A DNA stretch of 64,000 nucleotides from NCBI GenBank assembly GCA_026936325.1, contig JAPTHN010000003.1, positions 83,309,506-83,373,505 of the forward strand, written 5' to 3'. Position 1 is the first letter of the stretch. Every line of letters begins with the position of its first letter. Shown here in pieces: positions 55,401 to 63,935 of this stretch. Source of the DNA: Platynereis dumerilii (lineage: Eukaryota > Annelida > Polychaeta > Phyllodocida > Nereididae). The notes under the pieces were generated by a model that was given only the letters and a program-made list of their open reading frames with translations, was not told the origin of the DNA and searched no databases. A program made the translations under genes and the position numbers.

Positions 55401-58400
55401 TGGAAATAGGTGCCGTCCATAGTCTATTTTGTCAATTTTCAATATGTGTTTTTAGTTTTGGCATAAGTATAAAACTAACTAGAAAATTGAATTCTCCCAA
55501 ACCCTTTCTTTCAAATCTCATGATTTTTCAATGGGACGATTCATAACCCCTGTCCTACAGGACAGGTATTGGATCAGATCAGACCTGTACAGGCTTGTAT
55601 GCTCAGTGATGGATGAACTGACTGTGAAGGGGGGAGGGCATGCAATCATATCAAAATGTAAAACTAATTTCACTGAATGGCCTGAACATTGACCCCAAAT
55701 AGCTTTTTTGTAATTCAATGATTCTTAATTTGCTTTTCACACACAGTAGGTGTATACACTCTAAATCCAAAAACACAAATTTCAAAATTTAAACTGTAAG
55801 AATGACAAAGTTATATGACTTATGGGTCAATATTGATCTCTTTCTGTCAATAAAATATGTTCATTCATTCATAAAGCCTTAAACTTGGTTGGACCAATCA
55901 GAGGCAAGGGCAGGAAATCTATTACCCAATGGGATTTAAGTATTCACCAAATTTCCCCTGCTGTCAACTGAGAAAACCTTCCGTGAAATTGGTCTATTGA
56001 CCGGACATTTTGGAGAGGGGGGGGGGACAGCACAGCTGGGCTTCTTCCCCAGGTAGCCAGGCCTGGCAAGCCAAGCTTGGCCAGCCAAATGTGCGTGTTT
56101 CTCCCTGCCTGAGCCCCCCCCCCCCCCACACAATACAGTGTTCAACCTCCACAAGTAGGTACAAGTCAAATTAAATCAAAGTACTTAAATATGAAAATAT
56201 GTAAATCAATCTTACAGTTGCTGCAAGATTAATCGCAGGCAGCTTCCTTTGTCATAGTAACAAGAATCCGAGGATTCAAACAAGTGTTGTGCCGGTTCCA
56301 CCACAGTTCGGTTGTTAGATTGAACTTCGGTTCGAGTTTCGGTTGTAGTGCCACCGAGTGTTTCGGTTATCTTAAAATATCTAATTTTATTGAGAAAACG
56401 ACGAAATAATTAGCAAAATGTCAATCTGTTCACTCTCCCAGAAGAGCGCCATGTTGATGTATTGAATTTCTGGACCGAAACACGATTTTGCGGACCGGGC
56501 GCTGAACCGCGGATCGCAAAATCGTGTCGTGTACATTACGGACCACGTGAATTGGTCTGCAACGGAAACTCGAACCGAAACCGCGGTTTTGGGTCGGAAA
56601 AAACCGAACCGAACGAAAAATATCACAACCGCCCAACACTAATTCAAACACTAGATTTAGCAAGCTTTGCATGATTATTATTATTAGTAAGATTTTTAAA
56701 GATGGGATATGTTTATTGCTCAATGACCTGCTTATTAAACTCAATTTTACATGAACCTTTTTTTAACACTTAAATTTGTACACACAAATCATAAGCAAAT
56801 ATTTGCAAAGTACTCAATGAACTTCCCAGTTTGCTCGTACTGTACTGATTGAAATAGGAAAGCCTTGTCAGGTTTGCAGATATACCACTAAATTTTGTGA
56901 ACAGAGATACCACTTACATTCAGTGGCGTCACAAGGGAGGGGGGGGGGCTGAGTCACAGTGAACAAATCAAGAAATGCAGCCATTTTGTAGAAGTTATCT
57001 TAGATTCCTCAGGGGTCATTGATCCATACCCTCAAACAAATCTCTACACATGTACCGAATTTCAAACCTCTAGTTGATATACTAAGCTCACAGTGGGCAA
57101 CTCATGAGTGATGGCCATTTTTTGGCAGCCATCTTGTATTTCCCAAAATATTGATTCACACCATCAAACAAATTTCTACACCAACTTTCCAAGTGAAAAA
57201 CTTGACTCACAGTGGCAAAACAAGAATAGCAGCCATTTTGTGGTGGCCATTTTGGCAGCCATCTTGAATTTCTGAAAATGTTCCAGATTCAAACCCTCAA
57301 ACGAATCCCCAAACTAAATTTCATAACTCTGAGTGAAATACTAAGCTCATAATAGACACTTTAAAATGTGGCAATTTGCTGCCAAAAGAGTCTGAAAGAG
57401 GAAAAAGACATGTCTTGGAATTTTGCTAAATTCTGAATAACACCAGCGCATACAGCACCAAATTACAAAATGCATTCAGAAACCAAGTATACTAAGGTCC
57501 GCAGTTGGTTTTTAAGCCTCTAAAATCCCCAAATTTATCTCCACAAAACTGTACAGAAAAGCACTTTGACCCATTCTCTCTCTATTACACTGGGGGAACC
57601 CAGTGTAAAAAGTTAAAGGCAAACAGAGCAATATATTATACATTACAAATGCAATGCACTTGTATATTTAAAGAAGCAAGTAGTCACTATTTCTCTCTAA
57701 AACTCTTTTTGTATCATGACACAACTGACGCCCGCAACAAGCCAAAGCAGTAAAGCCAACAGAAGCCAGAAATCCAGTAAGACCCCTACACAGGCCCCTC
57801 GTTATGAAATCTAGTTATTAATATTATACACTATTATTCTTTCATTTACGCAGCTTATGAAAAACTTGAGTTCCTTGGATGAACTAAAACGAAAATCAAA
57901 CTGGAAAGTTGGAATATCTCCATCCCCCAAAAGACAACATGTATTAGGCTTAAGTCCACGAAGTCCAGCAGCACTTGTGGCCAGCCCTCGTCCTTCGCAA
58001 CCGCATGGACCAAGAAAGAGTGTCGTGTCGACCCCAGTTAAGAGGCATTACAGACGGAAACCCGTTATAAGAACAGTAAATATTTTGAACTTTATATCTA
58101 AACAGTTCAATAAAAATATGTTGCCCTTCATGAAAATTTTAATATTTCAAAGACCTCTTTTCTGATTTCTACTAAAATTAAGTAGTTTGTATCATCAACT
58201 AATACATTGTTTGTCATTAGAAGTATGTGCAGTGCATATTTTTCCGTCACACAGGACAATTGTAATATCGAGTTGCATTTTTTACCTCAGGTGTCAATCG
58301 CACATAGTCTGGCACATCGGCATTTTAAAGCTCACAAATACCTACAAGGATTCAAGGTTTGTATAAATACTTATTATGGTGATTATGTAAATGATGACGT

Positions 58401-61400
58401 TCAAATTGTCGTAATTGAAAAATACTCCTATACCACAGTAGACTAATTTCATGGGAGCTTCCCAAAATTAACACTAGGGTGCAAGTGGAGCTTGGTTTCA
58501 GAATATTTATTTAAATGTCATTAGCAGATAGGTTTCCCGCCATTGCTTCTGATTGGTCCAGTCACGTACAATAATGTAGAGTATGTTAAGGCATTTTAAT
58601 GTAATTTTAAGGCTTTATAACTTGATCATTCTTTTGAATTAAATTTTGACAGTTCATTTTCTTTATTTAAGGTGCATACATCTTCCATGCGCAAAGCAAA
58701 TTTATAGTCATTGCATTACATAAAAGTTATAAGGGACCAAACTTTAGGCCACTCAATTGAAATGGGTCTATTACCAAGAGTAAATACAAAGCCACAGATG
58801 TTGTTATGTTGTGCAATTTAATACTATGGTTTTTCAGACACTGATAAATGCGTCAAAAGCCGCAAAGAGAGCGTTGAAGAAAGTCACGAACGATATCATA
58901 GAAAAGGAAGTACGCGAACTGGAAAAGAGGACAATTTTGGGAATGGACTTCAGCCTGGAGAATCTGGCAAAATTCAAGTGGGAGGAGGTGGCAGACGAGC
59001 TTGCTGCGACAGCCCCATTCCTAAAGCAGTTTCTGCTTACATCAATGAAGCCTCAAAGGTCAGTTTCCACACAGCGACAATCATGGCACTATATATATAC
59101 TAACTATAATATAAACAGAATATTTCCTTTAATTTGAATATGATATTGTGTCAGCGCAACTTCATGGTTGAAGACTGAAGTGCTCTTGGTTGCAATGCTA
59201 AAGATTATTGAGAAAATTGCTAGTAGTAAAATAAAGGAGGACGAGTGAGGTTAAAAGTGGTTACAAACAGGAAGGATTTACCGGGTGAGGGGAGCAAGGC
59301 GAGTCTTGAACTGTTCAAGGATTGTTGCCTCAATGATTAAAAGTGGACTTTTACGATATTACTTAAGTAACATCACTTACATTAGGGTGCTTCTCTTGCC
59401 CCAACTTGCTCAGAACCCCGTATACTTTTTTTTGTGGGTGATGTTAGTCAATAGAAGTAATCATGCCAAATTTCAAGAAATTTTATTGATACCTAGGTGT
59501 AGCACATTTGGATTGAAATTTGTCAAATTTCCTTAAAATTGTGCGATTTCTTGTGAATTACTTGGTTATCTATCATATTTTTTTCAATATTTTTGAATAT
59601 TGTTTAGGAAGATGTCTGTGTCAAAACAGCATTTTCCATCCATATCTTACTCATTTCTAAATTTAACATCAGATTAAAGGCTCAGCTTAGGTTCAGGAAG
59701 GCACTGTAGGTGGCAACACTGATATTGTCGTCTCATAATGTCATAACATTATCATTAATTGTTGGTAACAAAGCTGGTTTAGTATATATATTATACAACA
59801 AATAAAATTATTTTTCCCCTGATTACATGATAACCTTTGTTAGAAATCAAACTTTTTCACTTCTTTGAATGCCTTTATCAAAATAAGGCTGCATCTTGAT
59901 GGAAACTAGAATTTCGATCATTTAAATGAGGCGAAAAATAAGAGTTTCAAGATGCAGTGTTTAATTTACACATTAAATCATTTACTTGTGACACTAGTAG
60001 TCACTTAATTAAAGTTTTGTTATGTGACCAGCTGCACAGTACCTCACACGGTAAAAGTGTGAAGGACATTTCTGAAGTTTTAAAGGCCTACAAAGATGTC
60101 AATCATCAAATTCAGCAGATCCTTAGGATAGTCCTTTTGTGCAGCATTCTTAGTCATGTCAAGACACTAGGATCAAGGTATTTGTTTTACAAGAAACTGT
60201 GTCTACAATTCTTCCCAAAGGAAGCAGGTCTTGTTGAGCTTCATAGCTCATAGGGAAGATATTTGGAAAAAAAATACTCTGAACTTGTTTTATCTTGCTG
60301 TAAGAGAGCACATATTTCCTGTCAGCCCCAAATAAGATGACTTTGGAAATATTTAATGCTATGAAGAATTTAAAGTGTTATTGAAATAAAACATCAAGAG
60401 AGGAAAGACTCCTGCCACAGTGGCTGGGCACAGGACCATGAATATGTTCACCATTATATGTCAAAATTAGGAGAAAATTTACCCCAAAAAATGTCATTCA
60501 GTGATTTAAATTCATTGTCAATGGCGGATAGTGGTTTGCAGCCTTTCCTCAGTGAGCTGAAAGAGATTGTGGCAGACCTTTTCTAAAACTTCAGAAGGTA
60601 CCCTAATTCTGATTATGTATTGATACTTGATCTTGTCTTGCTGTATTTCTACTCTTCAATTGCGACTATCAAAGACTTGGAAAGGAGGGTGCAACTTGGG
60701 TGGCAAGGCTTCTTATGCACTCTAGTTAGCTGTTGCCTGAATAGTCATGTCTTTATTTGACAATTATAAATAAATAGTGACAATTAAGACAAGACTCCAG
60801 GCTTTTGCCTGTGCTCGCAGCATGCAAAAAATTAAATGATTTGTCTAATTTGAGGTATTTGTGTATGCACCTTGGTTGAATTCAACTGCAACCCAAGCAA
60901 TGACTTCGTACTATGCAATAATATCATCAAGTTATTAACAACTCACTCCACAATTTGGGAAGCTGAGCTGAAAGTACTGAAACATCGTCTCTGTTTTCAT
61001 GTTCCTGACAAGATCGCTTTGACACTGTTTGATGATCACTTGCGTACTGATGAGAAAAACACCTACAGTAAGTTAGTGCAAGAAATATTAAAACAACTTT
61101 AAAATGTCCGACATCAAAAGCCTTAAATTCCTTTCCTGAATTGAGGGAAAATATGAAACTGTGGGTTAGTGGTCGCAACTTATGGCATGCACATTGTTTC
61201 TTTAATGAAGATTGAACCATCCTTTTTGGAGATTGATGTACACATCCGAACCTTCTGAATGACAATATGATGACAGATGCATATCAGGGAAAAAATATCT
61301 CCAGTGCCTTTAGGGTTACAAATGACTGCAGAAAGAGGGTAAAATTGGAAGCAGTTTATTAAGATCAAGAAAGGAAGATCGATTTCAGAATGAACTACAA

Positions 61401-63935
61401 GTGTGGTCGACAATTCCTGAATTATCGCCAAAATCACAGAAAACAGAGCAAACTTGATGTTGTACACCTATCATATTAATGACCCTGGCAAGTGGTACCT
61501 AGTACTTAGCTGACCTCTATCTTTCCCAAATGGTGTCTGTACTTCATTATGTATGTTTAAATCTGATTTATCATGCAAACCATGTTTTCTCTTAATTGGC
61601 TATTTGTTTTCTTTTCTCTCGAAATTACGAAAAACGACAAAATTTCAATTGCAATGTGCTACACCTAGCAATTCTTCAAATTTCATGAAATTTAAGAAAA
61701 ATGGTCTACATTGATAACCTCACCACCAAAAAAAAAGTAAGGTTGGATCCAGAAAAAATTTCAATTTTGAGGGGCAGAAGGAGCACCCTAACTTACATCA
61801 ATGTATTAGACACACAAACAGCTATAAAAATTACTCAATAAAATAAATAATCCGCACCCTTCTTGCCGAAGTCATAAAAATGCTTTCACATCAAACTTTA
61901 TGATGTTATTTTCATATATAAATAGGGAATTGAAATTATCCTCTCACAATTACAATGGGTGAGGTCTTCAAACTAAAAGCAAGCCAAGTATATACTGCTT
62001 TCCAGAAACACAGAAACAGACATTCAGAATAGACTGGGGATGACCACAGCTACAATGCTGTACTCAAGGAAGCCAAGAAGAAACAACTTCGTCCAAAAGC
62101 TCAACAGCATTGAGCTGTGGCGAGGAGGCGCCAAACAAACGGTATGGCTTTATATGATATAATACTAAAAATAACTTGGGAGTGCAAAATTGTTGCACTT
62201 GCCTTTCAGTAATATGAATTAATAATAGAACATACGATTTAACCATTTAATGCTAACTGCACTGGTCATTCACTTGATTACTATGAAATTATATGACATC
62301 ATACTTATGCTACAGCAAAACAGCAATTTGTAGAGATTGAACTTCGAAAATGAACTGCTTTAATAAGGATGTAGAATAATTTTATGAAGCAATATTGCTA
62401 GCAACTGACAGTACCGTAGGCAACCTCTGGTAATCACAATCAATAATTAAAACTGGATTGAGGAAATACCCTTTTAATTGTAGGTAATTCAGTGCTTCAA
62501 TTCTCTCGGAATGTGTCTGGGCGTCAAGGGAACAATGTCTGCCATAGACACCCTCTGTGAGAAGAATGATGCAAGGCTTTCATCTATGAAGGAAACAATT
62601 GAGGTAACTTTGATATTTCAAGCTTCAAGCATATAATTATCAGGTTATCCAGTAAGTCCATATTTTCACACAATCTCACATTGTCTTCATCAGTGGTTGT
62701 TGACAAAGATGATAATAACTTGACAAAAGTTATCAACCTAATTATCATCTGAATCTAAATTCATCTTTAATTATTTCTGTGGATTTGGAGAAAGAGAATA
62801 TTCACTCAAAATGTCTCAAATGTTCATACATATAGGCTGCCTATATCTATATTTCATGTATTAAAATTTCAGCTCTCCCTTGCTCCAACAAGCAATGATG
62901 CTGCTGCAAACGTCAAAGGAATGAGACAAGGTGAAATATTATATTAACATCTCATGCTGTCACCTATACTACAAGTAAATTCCCAGGCTTCCCAGCCTCA
63001 ATCCAGAAAAGCCTTAAATGTTTAAAGGTTGACCAAGATAAAATGAAGGCTTTATAAAGGTTATTTCTAAAATTATTTTTCATGAAAGAGCAGCCTTTCC
63101 ATTTGAAAACATCATCTGTTATCAAACTATGCAAGCTTAATCAGTTATACGGGAAAAAACTTCAAATTCAAGCAAGGAGGCTAAAAACTTGAGCATATGA
63201 TCATGCAAACATGAAAGATAAATTAAATTTTCATAGAGCTCTGCGGCTCGCCCTGTCAAAAATGCAGTACGCGTTTACGTGAAAGGCATACAAAACTACA
63301 TTAAAACATACAATTTACGATTATATCTTTTACCATGTCAAAAGTAAAGGCAAATAAAGGTAAATTTTAGCATTTTAAAGGCTGATCATCCAAAATAACG
63401 GTTTTTAAGTTCCGCTGGAGACCTGACTTCTCGAAAATACCATAGTCTAGTTTTCTACGAAATTTTTGGGGAAAGCGTTCACGCCTTTCGCTAGTCTTTC
63501 TGAGAACATAATGTGCTGTTCACTTCTCGCAAACTTATAAATTCAGTGCAACAGCAAATGAACCTAATTATCTTAGTACAAAATTTAATTGCAGGAAACG
63601 GAATGTCGCTATGCTGGGATAATATTCAACTTACGTCCCACGCACGCCACCAAGGGCCACAAAACAAGACACAATTCCACTTGTTTGCCCTGGTATACGC
63701 CGCGCACAACAGAATACCCAGTTTACACCTAGACGACACTTCCCTGCCAGCAAGCCAAATGCCCGTGGAGCAGTTCCTCCCATCAGAAGCTGATCAACTA
63801 GCATTAAAAAGCCAGATCCTCTTTGTCATCAAAAGAATTGTGGCAGCCAACTTCAATCAATTCACTGACCTCCTAACATCTGTGAAACCACCTCAACACC
63901 AGCACATGAGGGAATCGCAGCGAAAGTCTGCAGTG
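43301..63935 (+). CDS. Eight-exon gene: ZAD-like Cys module plus DUF6589-like domain (partial, open at right edge)
   Basis: Spliced model: 43301-43492, 57854-58075, 58291-58356, 58838-59058, 62006-62141, 62484-62603, 62873-62930, 63595-63935. All junctions are AG/GT and the phases agree (0,0,0,2,0,0,1), giving 452 continuous codons. The N-terminus carries a CxxC...CxxC zinc-type module, followed by a basic Ser/Pro linker, a helical region, and then segments ('RLGMTTATMLYSRKPRR', 'CFNSLGMCLGVKGTMSA', 'WDNIQLTSHARHQ', 'FALVYAAHNRIPSLHLD') that I recognise as the layout of a large family of uncharacterised proteins in fish, amphioxus, cnidarians and fungi, which I associate with DUF6589. The biochemical role is unknown; some members are suspected to be transposon-derived. 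The many phase-consistent introns argue for a host gene. The rest of the domain lies beyond the window. Confidence 0.75.
43534..43954. mobile_element. G-run TIR element in intron 1
   Basis: The left end 'GGACCGTTCAGAATTTATGA' and the right end, read on the minus strand, 'GGACCGCAGAATTTATGACT' are inverted copies, each followed inward by G-runs and 'gggagttttgcc'. It is related to 21800-22022. It lies 40 bp downstream of the exon 1 donor. Confidence 0.75.
44167..45431. mobile_element. TIR element (1.27 kb) in intron 1
   Basis: A 24-bp perfect inverted repeat beginning 'GGGGAAAGTCAGGTATATTG' lies at 44167-44190 and 45408-45431. The right flank is TA and the left TT, so a TA duplication with one changed base is possible. 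Short internal echoes of the TIR ('caggtatattgaacc' near 45233) are seen. No long frame; the open frame at 44884-45105 has no recognised motif. The region 44416-44740 looks like a nested insertion. Confidence 0.75.
44416..44740. repeat. 'GAGTCGG'-type repeat, probably nested hAT-like element
   Basis: 'cagggctttggagttgg' (about 44426) is followed by several 'ccgactcc' units, with more at 44690-44735. Many animal hAT MITEs end in 'CAGGGCTTTGGAGTCGG'. The right end here is degenerate and no target duplication was found. Confidence 0.4.
45440..48040. other. Intronic AT-rich sequence, nothing identified
   Basis: Very AT-rich, with many short A- and T-rich runs. No matched ends, RNA genes or coding motifs were recognised. 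Part of it could be the 5' region of the LINE fragment that follows. Confidence 0.35.
48058..48530 (+). mobile_element. LINE endonuclease fragment (decayed)
   Basis: Conceptual fragments of an apurinic-like endonuclease of a non-LTR retrotransposon: 'NFRDEFDVFLFTETWLKADD' (about 48115-48172), then 'GGVGCIVKTG' (about 48208), 'VTILVVYRPGNPLTRT' (about 48320) and 'DYNFQISKPDDARQLF' (about 48451). These correspond to the TETWL, GGGv, YRPp and GDFN motifs in the right order. The fragments lie in different frames and include stops (for example after 48206), so it is an old dead copy. Reverse transcriptase is not seen nearby. Confidence 0.7.
48850..49097. repeat. Direct repeat unit (left), matched at 51460-51620
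   Basis: 'gatgcgtctattaaagggct' and 'aaatcaactttttgtattgg' correspond to 'gatgcatatattaaagggct' and 'atatcaactttttgcattgt' near 51552-51600. The match is interrupted at 49097 by the TIR element and resumes at 51236 ('gcattaattggccgaaaaac'). Confidence 0.65.
49096..51235. mobile_element. TA-flanked TIR element (2.1 kb) with internal satellite
   Basis: The left end 'GAGTCAGGGATGGTAAATCC' (49098) and the right end, read on the minus strand, 'GAGTCAAGGAGGGTAAATCC' (from 51233) are inverted copies. Both are flanked by TA (49096-49097 and 51234-51235). The related paralogous unit near 51620 lacks the insertion ('...cagattaaagcattaattgg'), giving an empty site. Further 'gtggacggatttacc' echoes occur inside near 50660 and 50990-51035. 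No transposase frame. The centre holds a 150-bp tandem array. Confidence 0.85.
49440..50400. repeat. 150-bp satellite array, about 6 units
   Basis: The anchor 'aagatggctgccaaaatgg' occurs at about 49518, 49651, 49803, 49951, 50102 and 50253 (spacings 133, 152, 148, 151, 151). Each unit also has 'catcttggatttctc', 'ccgatccatacccac' and 'accaaatttcataactgtaa'. Long apparent frames across it are a by-product of the repeat. A diverged relative lies at 56930-57400. Confidence 0.9.
51236..51870. repeat. Tandem unit of about 385 bp, two copies
   Basis: 'gcattaattggccgaaaaacagca' begins at 51238 and again at about 51628. Each is followed by 'aaaagtctgct(a)(t/a)aaa', 'atcaagtatatgat' and 'gatgagatacattttaa'. 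A third partial copy lies left of the TIR element. Confidence 0.75.
51941..52068. repeat. Foldback palindrome (128 bp)
   Basis: The left arm (from 'tgcacatcacctcg', with 'tatggcacctcagtgac') and the right arm ('gtcaccgaggtgccata', ending 'gaggtgctgtgca') are inverted copies around 'gggctgcgtccgcg'. The arms share an internal 'aatattgcac'. Same class of structure as 22297-22394 and 31983-32141. Confidence 0.75.
52070..53940. other. Intronic sequence, no gene seen
   Basis: A GC-richer patch at 52820-53040 ('gacaccgagacggaggcaag'-like phrasing) has overlapping frames on both strands but no motif, and looks like an unassigned repeat. The rest is AT-rich. Confidence 0.35.
53950..54130. repeat. 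'ACCGGTT'-rich degenerate repeat
   Basis: Several 'gaaccggt' units in both orientations ('gtaccggtatgc', 'cgaaccggtac', 'cgaaccggttcag') within 120 bp, plus 'ggctctgtaccgg', similar to 'ggctctgtatcg' on the minus strand near 54988. This looks like a decayed hAT-type MITE end; no target duplication was found. Confidence 0.3.
54889..54990. repeat. 'GTATCGATAC'-rich hAT-like MITE remnant
   Basis: Many 'gtatcg' and 'cgatac' units lie between 'taggggttttcggtggcg' and, on the minus strand, 'tagggctctgtatcgatac'. The start TAGGG and the repeated arms resemble hAT MITEs, but no flanking duplication is visible. Confidence 0.35.
55243..55309. promoter_or_regulatory. CRE cluster with CCAAT box in intron 1
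   Basis: 'GTGACGTCAC' (55243-55252), 'TGACGTCAC' (about 55265-55273), 'TGACATCAC' (55286-55294) and 'gaccaatcag' (55303-55312) lie within 70 bp. Three CRE or CRE-like sites plus CCAAT is an arrangement typical of CREB/ATF-responsive promoters or enhancers. It could also be part of an unrecognised repeat. It lies 2.5 kb upstream of exon 2. Confidence 0.35.
55320..56270. other. Intronic sequence, no gene seen
   Basis: Unassigned sequence with G- and C-runs near 56020 and 56115 that generate spurious frames. Confidence 0.35.
56282..56641. mobile_element. hAT MITE with perfect 8-bp target duplication
   Basis: Flanked by ATTCAAAC on both sides (56274-56281 and 56642-56649). The ends are 'AAGTGTTGTGCCGGTT' and, on the minus strand, 'TAGTGTTGGGCGGTT', a hAT-type 'AGTGTTGGGC' end. 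The arms contain repeated 'cggttcgg' and 'cgaaccgaa' motifs. 360 bp; apparent frames are by-products. Confidence 0.9.
56933..57400. repeat. Diverged satellite-like repeat related to the 150-bp array
   Basis: Opens with 'cagtggcgtcacaagg' (a hAT-type end) and G-runs. About three units follow with 'gccattttg(t)', 'catcttg(t/a)atttc', 'ccctcaaac(a/g)aat' and 'atttca(a/t)a'. The phrase order matches the units at 49.5-50.4 kb with much more divergence. Confidence 0.5.
57854..58075 (+). CDS. Exon 2: basic Ser/Pro-rich linker
   Basis: 74 codons between acceptor 'tttacgcag' and donor 'gtaaat'. Reads 'LMKNLSSLDELKRKSNWKVG', then a Ser/Pro/Arg-rich stretch ('SPSPKRQHVLGLSPRSP', 'KRHYRRKPVIRT'), probably disordered with possible nuclear-localisation and CDK-type (SPxK/R) sites. 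Enters and leaves in phase 0. Confidence 0.7.
58291..58356 (+). CDS. Exon 3
   Basis: 22 codons ('VSIAHSLAHRHF', 'KAHKYLQGFK') between acceptor 'tttttacctcag' and donor 'gtttgt', phase 0 at both ends. Positively charged and helical-looking. Confidence 0.65.
58533..58565. promoter_or_regulatory. E2F / CCAAT motif in intron 3
   Basis: 'TTTCCCGCC' (58533-58541), an inverted CCAAT ('gattggtcc', about 58551) and 'cagtcacgtac' lie within 35 bp. The reverse complement 'caatggcgggaaa' repeats the motif of the putative promoter at 43078-43090. Possibly an internal promoter; function not shown. Confidence 0.25.
58838..59058 (+). CDS. Exon 4: helical charged segment
   Basis: Acceptor 'ggtttttcag', donor 'gtcagt', 73 codons plus 2 nt. 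Reads 'TLINASKAAKRALKKVTND', 'EVRELEKRT', 'FKWEEVADELAATAPFLKQF', 'LLTSMKPQ'. The 'W..v..el...aP.f...L' pattern is the part of the family that precedes the DUF6589-like core. Confidence 0.75.
59375..61798 (+). mobile_element. TIR DNA transposon (2.4 kb) in intron 4 with 8-bp target duplication
   Basis: Element 59383-61790, flanked by a perfect ACTTACAT duplication (59375-59382 and 61791-61798). The left end 'TAGGGTGCTTCTCTTGCCCC' and the right end on the minus strand 'TAGGGTGCTCCTTCTGCCCC' are inverted copies. An 8-bp duplication and a YARNG-type first pentamer (TAGGG) point to hAT. Inside, on the + strand, are decayed coding-like pieces ('GKSVKDISEVLKAYKDV' near 60050, 'IALTLFDDHLRTDEKN' near 61010, 'LWVSGRNLWHAHCFF' near 61160, 'FRVTNDCRKRVKLE' near 61310) in different frames, interrupted by stops. 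It therefore looks like a dead copy that once had a protein. Confidence 0.8.
62006..62141 (+). CDS. Exon 5: start of DUF6589-like region
   Basis: Acceptor 'tactgctttccag', donor 'ACG|gtatgg'. One nt completes the split Arg codon from exon 4, then 45 codons: 'NTETDIQNRLGMTTATMLYS', 'RKPRRNNFVQKLNSIELW', 'RGGAKQT'. The '...a..ml..r.p..n.fqk..s..lw.gGa.k' pattern is characteristic of the family. Confidence 0.8.
62484..62603 (+). CDS. Exon 6
   Basis: 40 codons between acceptor 'ttttaattgtag' and donor 'GAG|gtaact': 'VIQCFNSLGMCLGVKGTMSA', then 'IDTLCEKNDARLSSMKETIE'. It fits the family's 'fn.lG.c.s...t...ld.l...'. Phase 0 at both ends. Confidence 0.8.
62873..62930 (+). CDS. Exon 7
   Basis: 19 codons plus 1 nt ('LSLAPTSNDAAANVKGMRQ') between acceptor 'aaaatttcag' and donor 'gtgaaa'. 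Short, but both sites and the phase fit the neighbours. Confidence 0.65.
63595..63935 (+). CDS. Exon 8: core WDN..RHQ segment (last exon in window)
   Basis: Acceptor 'tttaattgcag'. Two nt complete a Gly codon, then 113 codons: 'NGMSLCWDNIQLTSHARHQG', 'NKTQFHLFALVYAAHNRIP', 'SLHLDDTSLPASQMPVEQFL'. The 'WDN(v/i)q...aRHq...NK...fal.yA..nRiP..hLd' signature is the clearest match to the uncharacterised DUF6589-like family. A donor 'GTG|gtacat' at 63935/63936 is likely, since the family domain continues well beyond this point; the in-frame stop at 63957-63959 would otherwise end the protein early. Confidence 0.75.
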
